Shown here in pieces: positions 11,638 through 22,179 of a DNA stretch of 64,000 bases (positions are counted from its first letter, which is position 1; the number at the start of each line of letters is the position of its first letter). The notes beneath the pieces are model-generated. The model was not told the DNA's origin. It saw only the letters and a list, made by a program, of their open reading frames with translations, and did no database searches. Origin of the DNA: Multifurca ochricompacta (Eukaryota; Basidiomycota; Agaricomycetes; Russulales; Russulaceae); NCBI GenBank assembly GCA_022496185.1, contig WTXG01000138.1, forward strand, positions 1 through 64,000, given 5' to 3'. The position numbers were made by a program, and so were the translations under genes.

Positions 11638-12215
11638 TGTTACGAACAGGGCCCAGTAGCCCTATTTTCTTCACTCTCCCCAACTGGGACCCCACTCGTC
11701 CACCGACCCTTCACTTTCTCATTACGTCTCCCTCTTGGGACCCCTCACATGCGCTGCTTCCATCCCCATGACCGTTGTTTGGACTTGTATACCTACTGTT
11801 TGTCTATGATTGTCTTTCCTTATCTTCTTATCTTTACGACCGGACATTTACTTAATCCCCTATCAGAAGCCAGGCTTTATGCCGTCCGCTTTTGCATCTT
11901 CGGGCCCACATGACTCCGATATCCTTATCTATAGACGCCCGTTCATTTATGTATATAAGTCCGTCTTAGCTATGCTGTAGACTTTAGACTCGACTTATTG
12001 AATACATCGGTGTTCGTCTTTCGGACTTCCCCTTGCAATCTCTGACTCGTCTGTCTCAGTGCTTTCGGCACTCTCCACTCACCATCGTCCTAGGGAACAG
12101 CCCCTTCGACTTTGACTCATCCCTGAACTCCAAGAGGTCCTATTGACCTCTTATCTGAACCCTCGATCAATGCTGTCGCACAAGTTGTGCGGAACGTCTC
12201 ACACCGGACGTAACA
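11638..12215 (+). repeat. 3' LTR of Gyp-A
   Basis: 578 bp, about 98% identical to 3470-4048. The preceding bases (agaagggagggtga, about 11624-11637) form a purine-rich polypurine-tract candidate. It is followed by the TSD copy aagag at 12216-12220, after which the interrupted ORF1-like reading frame resumes. Confidence 0.93.
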
Positions 12216-12865
12216 AAGAGGCACGCGAGACCCTCTCTGGTTGTATTTCCTGGTTCTGTGCAGGACCCTTCCAACCCTCCATTTGTGTGCAAGCCCCCTG
12301 GGGCTATCGTCTCATTTTGAACTCCGAGCTTTCAGGGTCTGGGACCCAGGTCACTCTGTCTGCTGCGCGGTGGACTCTGAAGAAGAACCTGGTTCTTACG
12401 GCCAGCCCTGATGTCTCGGAGGCTAACCTCCTTTCTGCCCAACCCCTCCTCACCTCTTTGCTAGGACCCTTCTTGTCGGTGATGGGCCAGCCCCTTTCCC
12501 CCTCCTCCCGCCCGAACGTTCAGTGGTCCCGGGTGACTATCAACGGCCTTGCGACTGGCGTGACCCCACACACTGGGGCACATTCTCCCCAGGCCTGCCA
12601 TGAGGCCCTGGGTCGTGAGAACCCAGTGTACAGGGCGCTCAAAGTGACAGCCCTTCCTTCCTGGGTCCGCGCCCCCTCCACCCTCCTCCCTGGCTCCACT
12701 TCATCTGTGGTGGTGGCCTTTGAGGATCCGGATGGTGCGGCGCTGGCGGGCCTTTTGGCCCAGCGCACCCTCTATGCCTTCGGGCATGCTGGTGCAGTCC
12801 GTCGTTGGAAGAAGCCGCCCCGCATCAAGAAGCCGGCTGTCCCGGCCCCCACACCCACCGCTTAG

Positions 12866-13219
12866 CGGCATCTTTCTATTTTACCTGTGACTTTTTGCTT
12901 CGGACTTTCATTGAACAGATAGGTTGGGTTGCGACCTTGATGGCACACGGGGTCTGGACCTGGCACATGCGCCTAGCCGTCCCCCCATTTTATTTTACAT
13001 CTTCCCTTTCCCCACCCTCTGGGGTGGGGGTCCTGGTCACTCTGGGTCTTCCATGTACTACAACCTCGGGTTTTCCCTTAGGGTTTCCCACCCACTACCT
13101 CCAGGGCATTTGTCCCTTCTTACAGTAGTTACTATGTCCCTGTAGTAGCCGCGCGATTTGTCTGTTTGGCTGAAGCGTGTAATAAAGTTGATTTCAAAAA
13201 AAAAAAAAAAAAAAAAAAA
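12866..13219 (+). other. 3' UTR and poly(A) tail of the HAL1-like element
   Basis: About 330 bp of non-coding sequence after the ORF stop, then AATAAA at 13181-13186 and 24 A residues at 13196-13219. The 15-bp TSD follows directly. Confidence 0.88.
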
Positions 13220-13234
13220 GTCTGGGCAATCTCT

Positions 13235-14960
13235 AACAAGATGTCCCCGGTGTCCACACTCAAAGCATCGACCCTCTCTTCTATAATGTTCTTTGTCCTC
13301 CGTGGTAACTGCCTTTCTGTTTGCCCCGATGTTCATGGTATTCAGAGTGCGTCGTCGAGGGAGCGTGAACTTTACCCCTTGATTACTGTTTCGACTAGTG
13401 GTTGTTGTTTTGCTTCCAAGAAGGCTCTGGATGAAGACCCAGTTCGCGTGGTATCTTCGAGCTGAATCCGCTGTTTCGTCGAACGTCCGCGGGCTGTCCT
13501 GGGTAATCATAGTCTGTACGAGTCTCCGCGGTAATCCTTTCTGGAAACTCTGCCATGTTGCCGGGTCATCCAGGTGCAGTCCGGCCCGAGCTGCGAGATC
13601 TCGGAAATCGGCGATGTAATCGTCGATGTTTCCATTTGTCATTCGGAGTTTTTCTAATTCTCCTAGTGCTTTTTGCTTGGCGTTTTCATCGGCGAACGCC
13701 ACCTGAAACGTTTGTCGGAATTTCTCCCACGGGTGCGGCTCTTGAATTCTGACATGGGCTACATTGGCTAGCCACCTCGTCTGCTCCGTCACCCATCGGC
13801 TAATCTTGGGTCCTCTCATTAGGGCCAACACATACGATATTCTGGAGATCTCGTTTTTTATGGCTGTCACTTGGGTATTCAGGAAGATGTGGAGCTCTAC
13901 TTGAGCCCACCAATGCTCTGCCTCTCCTCGGTTTCCGTCAAAGAATGGGGGCGGTACCCCTTCTATTCGTCCTCCGGTCGTCTCATCTTTGGGTGTCGTG
14001 GTTGTTAGTAAGTCAGTGTATTCTCCTTCTGGGTCTTCTGGGTTAGCTGATCATTGTCGTTGTCTAGGTTGGGGTTCATGAAATGTGGTCGACATCGGGT
14101 CCAGATTCGCTCCTGTTGGTAGCGCTTTGAATAACGGTTGGAGGATATGTTCGGTTTAGTGGGGTTCAGGAGGATTTAGGTGCGTTTATTTCAGTTTCGT
14201 TTGGGGCTATTCTAATAGCCTCTATCTGTCCTAGGTTGTTAGGATGGACGTGGTACCAAGTCTTCTTGGTAAAGGTCGACTGCGAGCCGCGTATGTCGGT
14301 AGGGGATCCAATATTCCCTAAAAGGTACGTTTTTTCCCTTTTTTTGCTTCGGGTCGATGTCGTCGGTCAATCGGACAGGAAGGGTGAATGGGAAGGAGGT
14401 CGCTACAGGTGCAAGATTCGTTTCAATGGAGGTCAGTGGAAATCCCTGGAGCAGTCGCGCTTTCCAGTCAAGGTTCAAGGACGAAGTCGGGGTTCGGGGA
14501 ATTAGTGTCGTGTGGGGGACTGTCAGTCGGGGAGTCGCTTGCAAGAAGTGTAAGGCAGTTTCGGTTCTCAGGTAAGACGCGTTCAATTTCTGGGGTTACT
14601 GATCTATCTTCTAGGTTTCGATCCGGAGATTGGTATTCGAGGGACGCGTCGTCTGTCGAAGGGTTCTGCGGCTCTCTTGCGGAGTGGGGCGCTGTCGTTT
14701 GGGGATTTGGGAAAAGGGGGAGTTGTCGTTCGAAGGTGTCCGAGGTTCCCTTGCAGAAATAAGACGTCTTCGTTCAGGGTTCGGGAAAGGGGCGCGTTGT
14801 CATCGCCTTGTGGGTCTGGGTAAGTCTTCTTTCTTCTTAAGTTCTGGGGCCGGCGATCGGGGTCATTGGTGTCTGGGTGTCTGGTGTCGGGGCGAGGGAC
14901 GCATCGTCGTCGCCTCGCGCGTTCGGTAAGTTCTTTTGTTCTAAGTTTGATTAAGTCTGT
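13235..14960 (-). pseudogene. Gyp-1 gag, N-terminal and central part
   Basis: Capsid/nucleocapsid protein of Gyp-1. The retrotransposon gag domain is clear at about 13500-13870 (WEKFRQTFQVAF, IDDYIADFRDLAARAG, FQKGLPRRLVQTM). A CCHC zinc knuckle C-x2-C-x4-H-x4-C (CFECGHRGHLVRDC) lies just before the breakpoint at 13234. The segment 14239-14993 holds the acidic and basic N-terminal part in shifted frames, so the ORF is broken several times. The rest of gag resumes at 2760 after the inserted LINE-like element. The equivalent region in Gyp-2 is 25459-27352. Confidence 0.85.
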
Positions 14961-14965
14961 TCTAA

Positions 14966-15671
14966 TGTCACAGCCAGGTCTCTGCTGTGTCAAGTGTCGT
15001 TCTGGTCAAGCCCCTTCAAGATATGGAGCGCCTGCAAGGTCAAAACTGTCAAGGACAAGTCGGTTCAAGGATCAAGGTCAAGACTATCAAAGGTAAGTCA
15101 ATTCAGGGTGTCAAAGTGAACCACAGAGGGCCGCGGTCAGAGTTCAAGGCCCACACAAGATAAGAGGGGTGCGCGTGCAAGAGGCGAGTCGAAGCAGTGG
15201 CAATAAGCCCTGCTGGAGATCTGGGGTGAAGGCTCCCTAAGTTGCAGCTTAGGGAGTTCAAGGGAATTCTGGGTGAAGCACAGTAAACCTGTATTAGATA
15301 CAAGAGAACAGACTTAAAGTCTGTCTCTTCTAGTATGTCCTCCTTAAATACAAGTATTCTAGTGTCTTTGTAAGTAAAGGAGAATATTCAGTATAGTAAA
15401 GTAAATGTCCATGTAAATCTCCACTGGAGATTGAGGCAGGAAATGTAAGTGGGAGTTGCACCCACTCCAAAAGTGAATGAGTGTCAGTCCAAGTCAGTCT
15501 AAGAAGTCCGGAAATCAGATAAGGAGAGATCATCAACTCCAGTCACATGACTCGGAGTAAGAGGACAATGAAGCAGAAGTCAAACGCGCGCGAGTTCGAA
15601 AAACGTCACAACTCCGTCACAAATGCGTCACAAATGCGTCACGAACTGTTACATCGACAAAAAGCGTCACA
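14966..15671 (-). repeat. 5' LTR of Gyp-1
   Basis: Starts TGTCACAG and ends CGTCACA on the plus strand. It is 706 bp against 556 bp in Gyp-2, with extra material near 15005-15180. On the minus strand it holds TATTTAA (15350-15344), and 33 bp downstream the 13-mer TTAAGTCTGTTCT (15317-15305). Its exact complement sits 2 bp beyond the LTR at 14951-14963, a self-priming arrangement like that of Tf1. Confidence 0.9.
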
Positions 15672-18373
15672 GTCAAGGAGTTGGGGAGGGGCAAAGGGGC
15701 CTTGCTTGGGGCACTTTGTGGAGTGAGCATGGTGGCCAAACTGGCCACAAAGCAGGCACTTGTACTTACAGTTGCACACTCCCACAATGGCATGTGCACC
15801 CTGACAATGCTGGGCATGCTCATCAAAGGGGTGGGCACCACCACACTTGTAGCACTTGGGGTGGTTAACTGGCTGTGGGCACTTTAGTTTATTAGTGCCG
15901 CGGTTGCGCTGCAGGGCACAATGGCCAAGCATGTGACAGCAGCCACACTGGAGGAGAGTAGGGGACTTGCCACAGTGGACAAGTTTGCCAGCCTGGCCAA
16001 ACATATAGATTGGGGTGCGCAGTAGGGAGGCAATTTCCATAGGAGTGAACCCATGGACTGCAAACACTACTGTGGACTGGGGGGACTTGATGTAGGCAGG
16101 GTTGACCTGCCATTGAGGGGGGGATGGGAAGAGGGCCCTGGTGAAGGGGCCATTCCTGCAGAGCTCACTCCAGAGGATGTCATTTGAGAAGACAATGCCA
16201 TCACCAGAGGAGACATAAATATCACGCAGTTGGAACCAAGCCCAGCCTCGGGTGGGGACAAGAGCACCACCAGGGAACTGTTTCACTAGTGCCGACTCAT
16301 ATGGGAGCAAACTCTGGAAGGAATGCTCACCAGCAAAGGAGAAAATGAAGTTGCCTTGGCTATTGCCAAGACCAACTGACCACTGGCCCCCCAAAAGGTG
16401 GGGGGCAGAGGCATTAATGCGTTGAAGGGCATGCCTTGCAATGAGCACTAACTCAGGGACTGCAGCCTTTCCTTGGTCAGTCTGTCCAGAGGGCAGAGCT
16501 GGAAGGAGGACAGTTACATCTGTGGTGTGGGCAGCAGGGGCTGCCCATGTGGTTGAGGTTGAGGCAGCATCCACCCGAGGGTTGGGTCTGCCTGCCATTG
16601 TGCGGCCTTGGGCTCTTGTGGCAGCCTGGGCAAAAGTAATTGCACAAAGTTGTTGGGCCATAGTGGCTGGTGTAACAATGTGGAAGGGGTCGGGAGGGGT
16701 GGCGCCTACTGGAGGGGCAGGGGTGGCGCCTACTGGAGGGGCAGGGGCACCATGGACATGAGGGCCACAGGCAGGAGCTGACGTGCAGGGAGGGGCATGG
16801 CCCTGTTCCAAACGTTCAATCCTGTCGACAAGTGTGGCCAGTGTGGTCACAATGTGGTCGATGGGGTCTGTGGAGGGTGGGGGAGCAGACGCCTGTGGCA
16901 GGGGGGCTGTAACAGAGTCAGGAATATACAATAATGAAGGAGAGGGCTCAGTGTTGTCGCCCATGTCTGCATCTGCAAAATCAGAGGCACCAAGGCCATG
17001 AATTGCAGAGTCATGGTGAACCACTTGGGATGGTGGGAGCAATGACACTGGTGGGGAGTCTGGTGATAAGGCCATGGGTACGGCTGCTTGTGAGGGCAGC
17101 ACAGTCCCAACAGTGGACCCATGGCGGGCCCGGCTCACTTCCCTATGCTGGGCGCGAGATGATGGGTGCGATGGGTAAGGTTCTGCATGGGAACTGGCAT
17201 GCGAGTGGGCATGGGATGGGGATGGTGGCGAGGTGAGATGTTGTTGGGCAGTGCATCGCTTCTTCTTCGGGGTTCTGTCAAGATCAAGCCCAGGAAGAGG
17301 GGAGATGCCAAGTGCATCAATCTCCGCCATGGCATGGTCATGATGTTCCCGGGAATATGTAAGTTGGAAGTGGGCAACATCTTGGGAAACAGCATCCTGA
17401 GCTTCTTGTTGGAGTTGGGCAAGAACCTGGTTGTAGACCGAGGTGCGTGAGAGCTCAACCTCCTGTCGGACAGCTGAGTGGAGTTCTTCAATGTATTGGT
17501 TGCGCACAGTTGACCGCATGTCATTGTTGGCAAACTCAAGGTCCAAGTCCACACGGAGGGTGGCAAGTGCATGGGACTGTGCCTCAATCTCAATAGCTGA
17601 GGAGTAGGCAGAGGGGTCCTTGCGATTGGGTGAGGAGAATATAGCCTGGAGCTATGAGAGCATGGCCTTGATGTGTTCAAGAGGGGTTGCCGGAATAGGA
17701 AGACCATGGGCTAGTGAAACAGAGTCAGGGAAGTCACTCTCATGATAATCAAGGAGGGAATGTAAGTTGGGGGAGCGCAAGGCTCCCCATGTAATTGCCG
17801 CAAGGATGCTGTGGGTGACGCGGCCCCAAGTGGGCGGGTCGAGGGCCAGAGCAGCTATCTCCTGCTCGCCACTGCGATGGAGGCCAGCGTCCAGAAGGGC
17901 TGCAAGCATTGAGCCAGCCTGAGAGGGCTGGTCCTCAGGGAGAGTGATATGGGGTTCATCTTCCATGCGGAAGGGAGAGGCCCAGTAGTACAGGGAGAGG
18001 CCCAGTAGTACAGGGAGTAGCCCATATGGGACTCCGAGAAGCTTGCAAGTGCATTTTGGCAGAGACATGTAGCAAGGGTGATCGCCTTGCCCACATGGTG
18101 GTCATCAACCTCCCCATTGGCCGGAACTGTGAGAGTGTCATAGAGCATGGGCCGCTCAAGAGAGTGGGCCACCGTCACCTGGTACTGATCAGGTGGGTGG
18201 TCAAGGGGATTTGGGACCCCATGGACAAGGGTGGGCCCACCGGAGTGGGGGGGAGCAACATAGGGAGGGGGTGGAGTGGCCACAGCCACTCCAACCACTG
18301 GGACAGGTTGGACTGACATGGTTGACACAGCAGACGACACCATCAGAGGGTTGGAGGCATTGCCCCCAGACAT
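15672..18373 (-). pseudogene. LINE ORF1 (zinc-knuckle RNA-binding protein), C-terminus cut by Gyp-1
   Basis: Minus-strand ORF from ATG 18373 (MSGGNASNPLMVSS) reading to 15672, where the Gyp-1 LTR begins mid-frame. Pro/Ala/His-rich N-terminal half, then a folded region (VNPAYIKSPQSTVVFAVHGF, MFGQAGKLVHCGKSP) and three Cys/His zinc-knuckle-like motifs: CGCCHMLGHC, CYKCGGAHPFDEHAQHC and CLLCGQFGHHAHSTKC. This is the usual ORF1 architecture of fungal Tad-like LINEs. Two lesions: a 20-bp tandem duplication (17974-18013) that shifts the frame, and an in-frame TAG near 17652. The remaining ORF1 and any ORF2 would lie left of Gyp-1, outside the window. It is homologous to the ORF in 2835-12865. Confidence 0.82.
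17974..18013. repeat. 20-bp direct tandem duplication in the LINE ORF1
   Basis: Two identical 20-bp units, GGAGAGGCCCAGTAGTACAG, at 17974-17993 and 17994-18013. Twenty is not a multiple of three, so the copy shifts the ORF1 frame. Confidence 0.95.
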
Positions 18374-18529
18374 ATCAGTGAAGGTACTTATGCACAGAAT
18401 GTGTGTGCAGTGAGTGGACTTAGGAAAGGGCTTGGTATTCACAACTATGCTAGACTAAAAACACGCCAAAGTGAGCAGGGCTCAAGCTTGATGGTGGTGG
18501 TTCAAGACAAAGAAGGATGGACTAGCCAG

Positions 18530-18932
18530 TAGTGATGTGCCTGGCCCAGCTCAGAGAAACTAAAAGCCAAAGCTGCTGGCTCAGGCCGCGGCTTTCAACA
18601 GTACATACAAGTGCAATAGCAATCGTCAAAATAAGTAGAAATCTGATCACAAAGTGGTTGATTCGGGTCACATGATCATGTTTATCACAGCATTTCAAAC
18701 TTTTTCTTCGATATAGCTTTGCAATACGTAACACACTAAGTCAGATTTGGATTAGCTGCTAGTTATATGTCATAAAATTCTCTCTGCCAAAAGCCGCGGC
18801 TTGGGCCAAGCCAGGCCAGGGCCAAGCCGTCTGTGGCAGCTTTGGCTCAGCCCAGACTTCAGGAAAGCTGGAGCTGCCTCAGGCTGAGCCAAAGCCGCGG
18901 CTTTTGGGCCAAGCCGGGCCGGAACATCACTA
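18530..18932. mobile_element. hAT MITE copy A (403 bp)
   Basis: 8-bp TSD ctagccag (18522-18529, 18933-18940) and terminal inverted repeat TAGTGATGTKCC. Subterminal regions are packed with GCCGCGGC/AAGCCG motifs. No transposase is present. Same length and near-identical sequence to copy B at 19290-19692. Confidence 0.92.
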
Positions 18933-18940
18933 CTAGCCAG

Positions 18941-19281
18941 TGAGCTACCAAAAGCAAAGATCAAATGGCATTTCTCTCTCTTCATCATTCTTTTTGTGTG
19001 CTAAAGAACTTCTTGATGATGTCAAGTGCAGGGTCAAATGGAACCAGCAAGCAGCATATTCGCAAGTACAAGCATGATACACCTTCTTTCAAAGTCTTAG
19101 TTATCTCTGGGACTCCTTCATCGCTCTCTTCTACCTCTCTCCTCTCGGGAACACTTTGCCTCGCACTCACCACAGATTGGATCCGTACATTATCAATTGC
19201 CCCTGCCTTGTGCAGGCAACTTAGATGATCAAGCCTTGAAACACGATGTGCAGATTTGGAGTGAACTTCTGCAGAGAGTGG
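18941..19281. other. Spacer between the two MITEs, no gene recognised
   Basis: About 340 bp with an open frame on the minus strand but no recognisable motif. It may be a remnant of host or LINE flank; nothing supports a gene. Confidence 0.4.
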
Positions 19282-19289
19282 GTTGGGAG

Positions 19290-19692
19290 TAGTGATGTGC
19301 CTGGCCCGGCTCAGAGAAACTAAAAGCCAAAGCCGCCGGCTCAGGCCACAGCTTTCAACAGTACATACAAGTGCAATAGCAATCGTCAAAATAAGTAGAA
19401 ATCTGATCGCAAAGTGGTTGATTTGGGTCACATGATCATGTTTATCGTGGCATTTCAAACTTTTTCTTTGATATAGCTTTGCAATATGTAACACACTAAG
19501 TCAGATTTGGATTAGCTGCTAGTTATATGTCATAAAATTCTCTCTGCCAAAAGCTGCAGCTTGGGCCAAGCCGGGCCAGGGCCAAGCTGTCTGTGGCAGC
19601 TTTGGCTCGGCCCAGACTTCAGGAAAGCCGGAGCCGCCTCAGGCCGAGCCAAAGCCGCGGCTTTCAGGCCAAGCCAGGCTGGAACATCACTA
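19290..19692. mobile_element. hAT MITE copy B (403 bp)
   Basis: 8-bp TSD gttgggag (19282-19289, 19693-19700). Ends TAGTGATG and CATCACTA. Same orientation and same length as copy A, with scattered transitions. Two such close insertions suggest recent activity of one family. Confidence 0.92.
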
Positions 19693-19700
19693 GTTGGGAG

Positions 19701-20322
19701 GGTTGGGTGATGCCTTTGAACCTTTTTTTTTTCTACTTCTTCTCCTTTCCTCTCCTCCTCGTTTCCTTGGGTTCGTACCATTCCCCATAAGGCGTGTCCA
19801 TGTCGCTTACTGGTTACCACACCATCCACATTGACTAGGGGTATTATGGTGTGGTGTTTATTACAAGCGCCCAAATGTGCTGTTGCACTACCATTTCATG
19901 TACCTTGACCTTGGGTAAACCACATCCAGGATTAAGTCACACGTTGGCGTCAGCTGTCAATTTGAACACTCAGAATCCGAATAAGCAAAGTACAATAACG
20001 GGATTGCACTACCTACGCTATCCTCGCTTGTTTGTGTAGCATCTGACTCCGATTGTGAATCAGTACTTGATTAAATAAACAATTTTCGTTATGAATTTAT
20101 GAATGATTTCAGTTTTTCTTTGCTTTCATGGTCAGTCACTTTCAATCTTCACTGGTTTGTTTCTCTTTTAGAGCTAGAGGAGATATGTACAGCTGAGCCG
20201 ATATTCACCTGATAGCCTTGCAGGGCAAAATGTAATTGACATGCACGACAACTTGAGTGAGGGACTCAACGCGAGATGGTATCCGCGTTGATCTGGGAAC
20301 AAGCGAGCATGGGAATAAGTTT
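19701..20322. other. Intergenic stretch, no gene recognised
   Basis: T-rich at 19718-19755, otherwise unremarkable. I see no conserved domain, tRNA or repeat. It ends in ataagttt (20315-20322), the left TSD of the hAT transposon that follows. Confidence 0.5.
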
Positions 20323-21182
20323 TAGGGCTGCGCACCATCCGTTTTACGGTGATGGCCATCCATTTGACGGTAATAAGACGGGTATGGCTGACCCGTCCAC
20401 CATCCGTTTTTTGTACTCACTGGATCGCTGACGGGTATGGTATGGGTACAGGTACGGCCGTTTATGGTATACGGTAGTAGACAGTAGTACTAGAGAAAAT
20501 AAAGTTGAGCAGGGCAGCATGAACAAGAAGCTTAGAGTGATAAAGCAATTAATAGGTGTATTCTTGGGAGTATTCTAGAGAGAATATAGAGTCGAGCGGG
20601 TAGCGCGAGCAAGAGTTTTAGAGCAATGAAGCGACAGATGGGGATGTTTCTCAAACAGGATAATTTATCAGGGCTATTCTACAGCCCCTTTTATGTAGTT
20701 TATGCTATAGTGTAGAAACAGGCATGGCGCAGGCTTATATTTTAGATACTGTGATAATACTATCTATTTCACCTTGTTAGCTTAGAGACTTAGATTCTCG
20801 CAATAATGCGATAGCAACTGCTTTATCTATAGCAGATTTAGTGGCTTTATATACAATTTAGACGTACTATAGTATTGCTACTAAATTAAAGTAAATGTCT
20901 CGCTTGTTAATGAATGTGATTTGATCACATGATCGATCTGAGATGTATATACTCAGTATCTAATTTGTAACGCCTGGTGTGGGCGTTCATCACGACATGT
21001 GATAAGTCGCGTAGCAAAACTACAAAGTCAGGTGTGCACTGTCTTTCAAGTACACGGAGTTCAGGTGAGAAGTCAATACCAAGGAGCTAATCCCTTAGTA
21101 CCAGTGAGCGGAAGAGTGCCAGAAGCACTGAGACGATTCAAAGGTCAGGTCTTAGGAATCACCCAGAAGGTAATGCACCAAG

Positions 21183-21738
21183 TGTCACAGCCAGATCTCT
21201 GCTGTGTCAAGATCGTTCAAACTGCAGTCCCACAAGATACAAGAGGGGCACGCGTGCGAGCAGGGAGGCGAAGCAGTGGCAATAGGCCCTGCTGGAAGTC
21301 TGGGGAGAAGGCTTCCTAAGTCGCAGCTTAGGAAGTTCAAGGGAGAAATTCTGGTGAAGTCAAGTAGACCTGTATTAGATACAAGAGAACAGACTTAAAG
21401 TCTGTTTCTCCAGTGTGTCCTACTTAAGTACAAGTATTCTAGTGTCTTTGTAAGTAAAGTAGAATGTAGTATAGTAAATATACATGTGAATCTCTAGTGG
21501 GAACTGAAGCAGGAATTGTAAGTGGTGTTGTACCCACTCCAAAGGCAGATCAGTGTCCATCAAGTCAGTCCGAGGATTTTAGCGATTAGATAATAAAGAT
21601 CTATCAGCTCCAGTCACATGACTCGGAGTGAGAAGTGTCGAAAACGTTGAAACAAAAGTCGAACGCGTGCGGGTCGAAAAACTGTCACAAGCGCGTCACA
21701 AACGCGTCACAAACCGTTACATCGACAAAAGCGTCACA
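21183..21738 (-). repeat. 3' LTR of Gyp-2
   Basis: Starts TGTCACAG and ends CGTCACA (plus strand). Identical to 27402-27957 except one T/C at a CpG near 21668. Confidence 0.95.
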
Positions 21739-22179
21739 TCACCCCGTTGTACGGTCGAGCTTGCCCCTAAGCTCAGTTGATTAGAGTCGCGTCAGTGATA
21801 CACAGGGGAAAGTGGGGATCTTCGCGTCGTCGATGGCGTCGAGAGCGTCCGATCTTGTCTGATTGGAGGGTCGCGTGAAGTTCTGGTCGGTGCGCGTGAT
21901 ATTAGATAAGATGTAAATCGCGTTTGAACATCGCGGCCAGTCCGGTCCGCCTGCCGTCGTCAACGCGCGAGTTCTTCTTGGTAGATTAGATCTGAGTCGT
22001 CTAGTAGTATAATGATAACGCGCGATCTTTGCCTAGGTCGCATGATCGTGAGAGTCGTCTAAGGATAAGCCCATAAGAGATGTGAATCTTGATCTGTCTT
22101 GACAAAGCGCTTGCTGGAAGTGGAAGCCGTTAAGAAACGTAGCAAAATTGGGCCTTGATCATCAGAATTTACCCCCCTC

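Larger units (their letters stand above)
3470..12215 (+). mobile_element. Gyp-A: full-length chromovirus-type Ty3/gypsy element with third ORF
   Basis: LTRs at 3470-4048 and 11638-12215 start TGTTACG and end GTAACA, flanked by the TSD aagag (3465-3469, 12216-12220). The order is gag, pol (protease, RT, RNase H, integrase, chromodomain), then ORF3. A solo LTR (9041-10317) sits between the chromodomain and ORF3. Without it the element is about 7.46 kb. The LTRs differ by nine transitions and one 1-bp indel, and all nine transitions are at CpG sites. It is closely related to Gyp-3 (20966-35237), which has the same gene order including ORF3. Several stops and frameshifts make it non-autonomous. 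Confidence 0.95.
2835..12865 (+). pseudogene. ORF1-like protein of the HAL1-like element, split by Gyp-A
   Basis: Starts at ATG 2835 (MSNRFAALSEPPPPPPPS) and runs to 3469. After Gyp-A it resumes at 12221 and stops at 12865. The N-terminal half is Pro/Ala-rich with Ala-Lys runs (about 3260-3440). The C-terminal half carries LSAARWTLKKNLVLT, NVQWSRVTINGLATG and SSVVVAFEDPDGAALAGLL ... YAFGHAGAVRRW. This aligns with the C-terminal half of the LINE ORF1 at 15672-18373 (STVVFAVHGF ... MFGQAGKLVHCGKSP). Unlike that ORF1, it ends before the Cys/His zinc knuckles. The frame entering at 12221 differs by one from the long ORF frame, so a single-base frameshift probably lies near 12290-12320. Likely nucleic-acid-binding ORF1p; function inferred from homology only. 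Confidence 0.75.
2761..13219 (+). mobile_element. ORF1-only, poly(A)-tailed LINE-like (HAL1-like) retroelement, interrupted by Gyp-A
   Basis: A perfect 15-bp TSD (gtctgggcaatctct) lies at 2746-2760 and 13220-13234. The insert ends in an A24 tract (13196-13219) preceded by AATAAA at 13181-13186. Removing Gyp-A and one 5-bp TSD leaves about 1.7 kb: a 74-bp leader, one ORF, and a 3' UTR of about 330 bp. No endonuclease or reverse transcriptase is present. A long TSD plus poly(A) means target-primed reverse transcription, presumably by a LINE in trans. It is comparable in layout to mammalian HAL1 (half-L1) elements. The 5' end looks complete because an ATG and a short leader are retained. Confidence 0.88.
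1..15671 (-). mobile_element. Gyp-1: Ty3/gypsy LTR retrotransposon, 3' part outside the window, interrupted
   Basis: Minus-strand gypsy element that enters from the left edge. Its 5' LTR is at 14966-15671. Reading leftward come gag, an insertion (2761-13219), the end of gag, then protease, reverse transcriptase, RNase H and the start of integrase, cut by the window edge. The same family as Gyp-2 (21183-27957): protein order and sequence match throughout. The base after the LTR begins a candidate TSD (gtcaa, 15672-15676); the partner lies outside the window. It is inserted in the ORF1 of a minus-strand LINE, whose reading frame runs straight into the LTR. Coding is broken by frameshifts and stops, so it is not autonomous. 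Confidence 0.93.

Noticed and set aside
13196..13219. Poly(A) tract as a simple homopolymer or assembly artefact
   Set aside because: It ends exactly at a 15-bp TSD and follows AATAAA, so it is a genuine retroposition tail.
15639..15887. LINE ORF1 tail ending in a Cys-rich CDAFCRC stretch
   Set aside because: The last residues are read from the Gyp-1 LTR, so they are a junction artefact and not part of ORF1.
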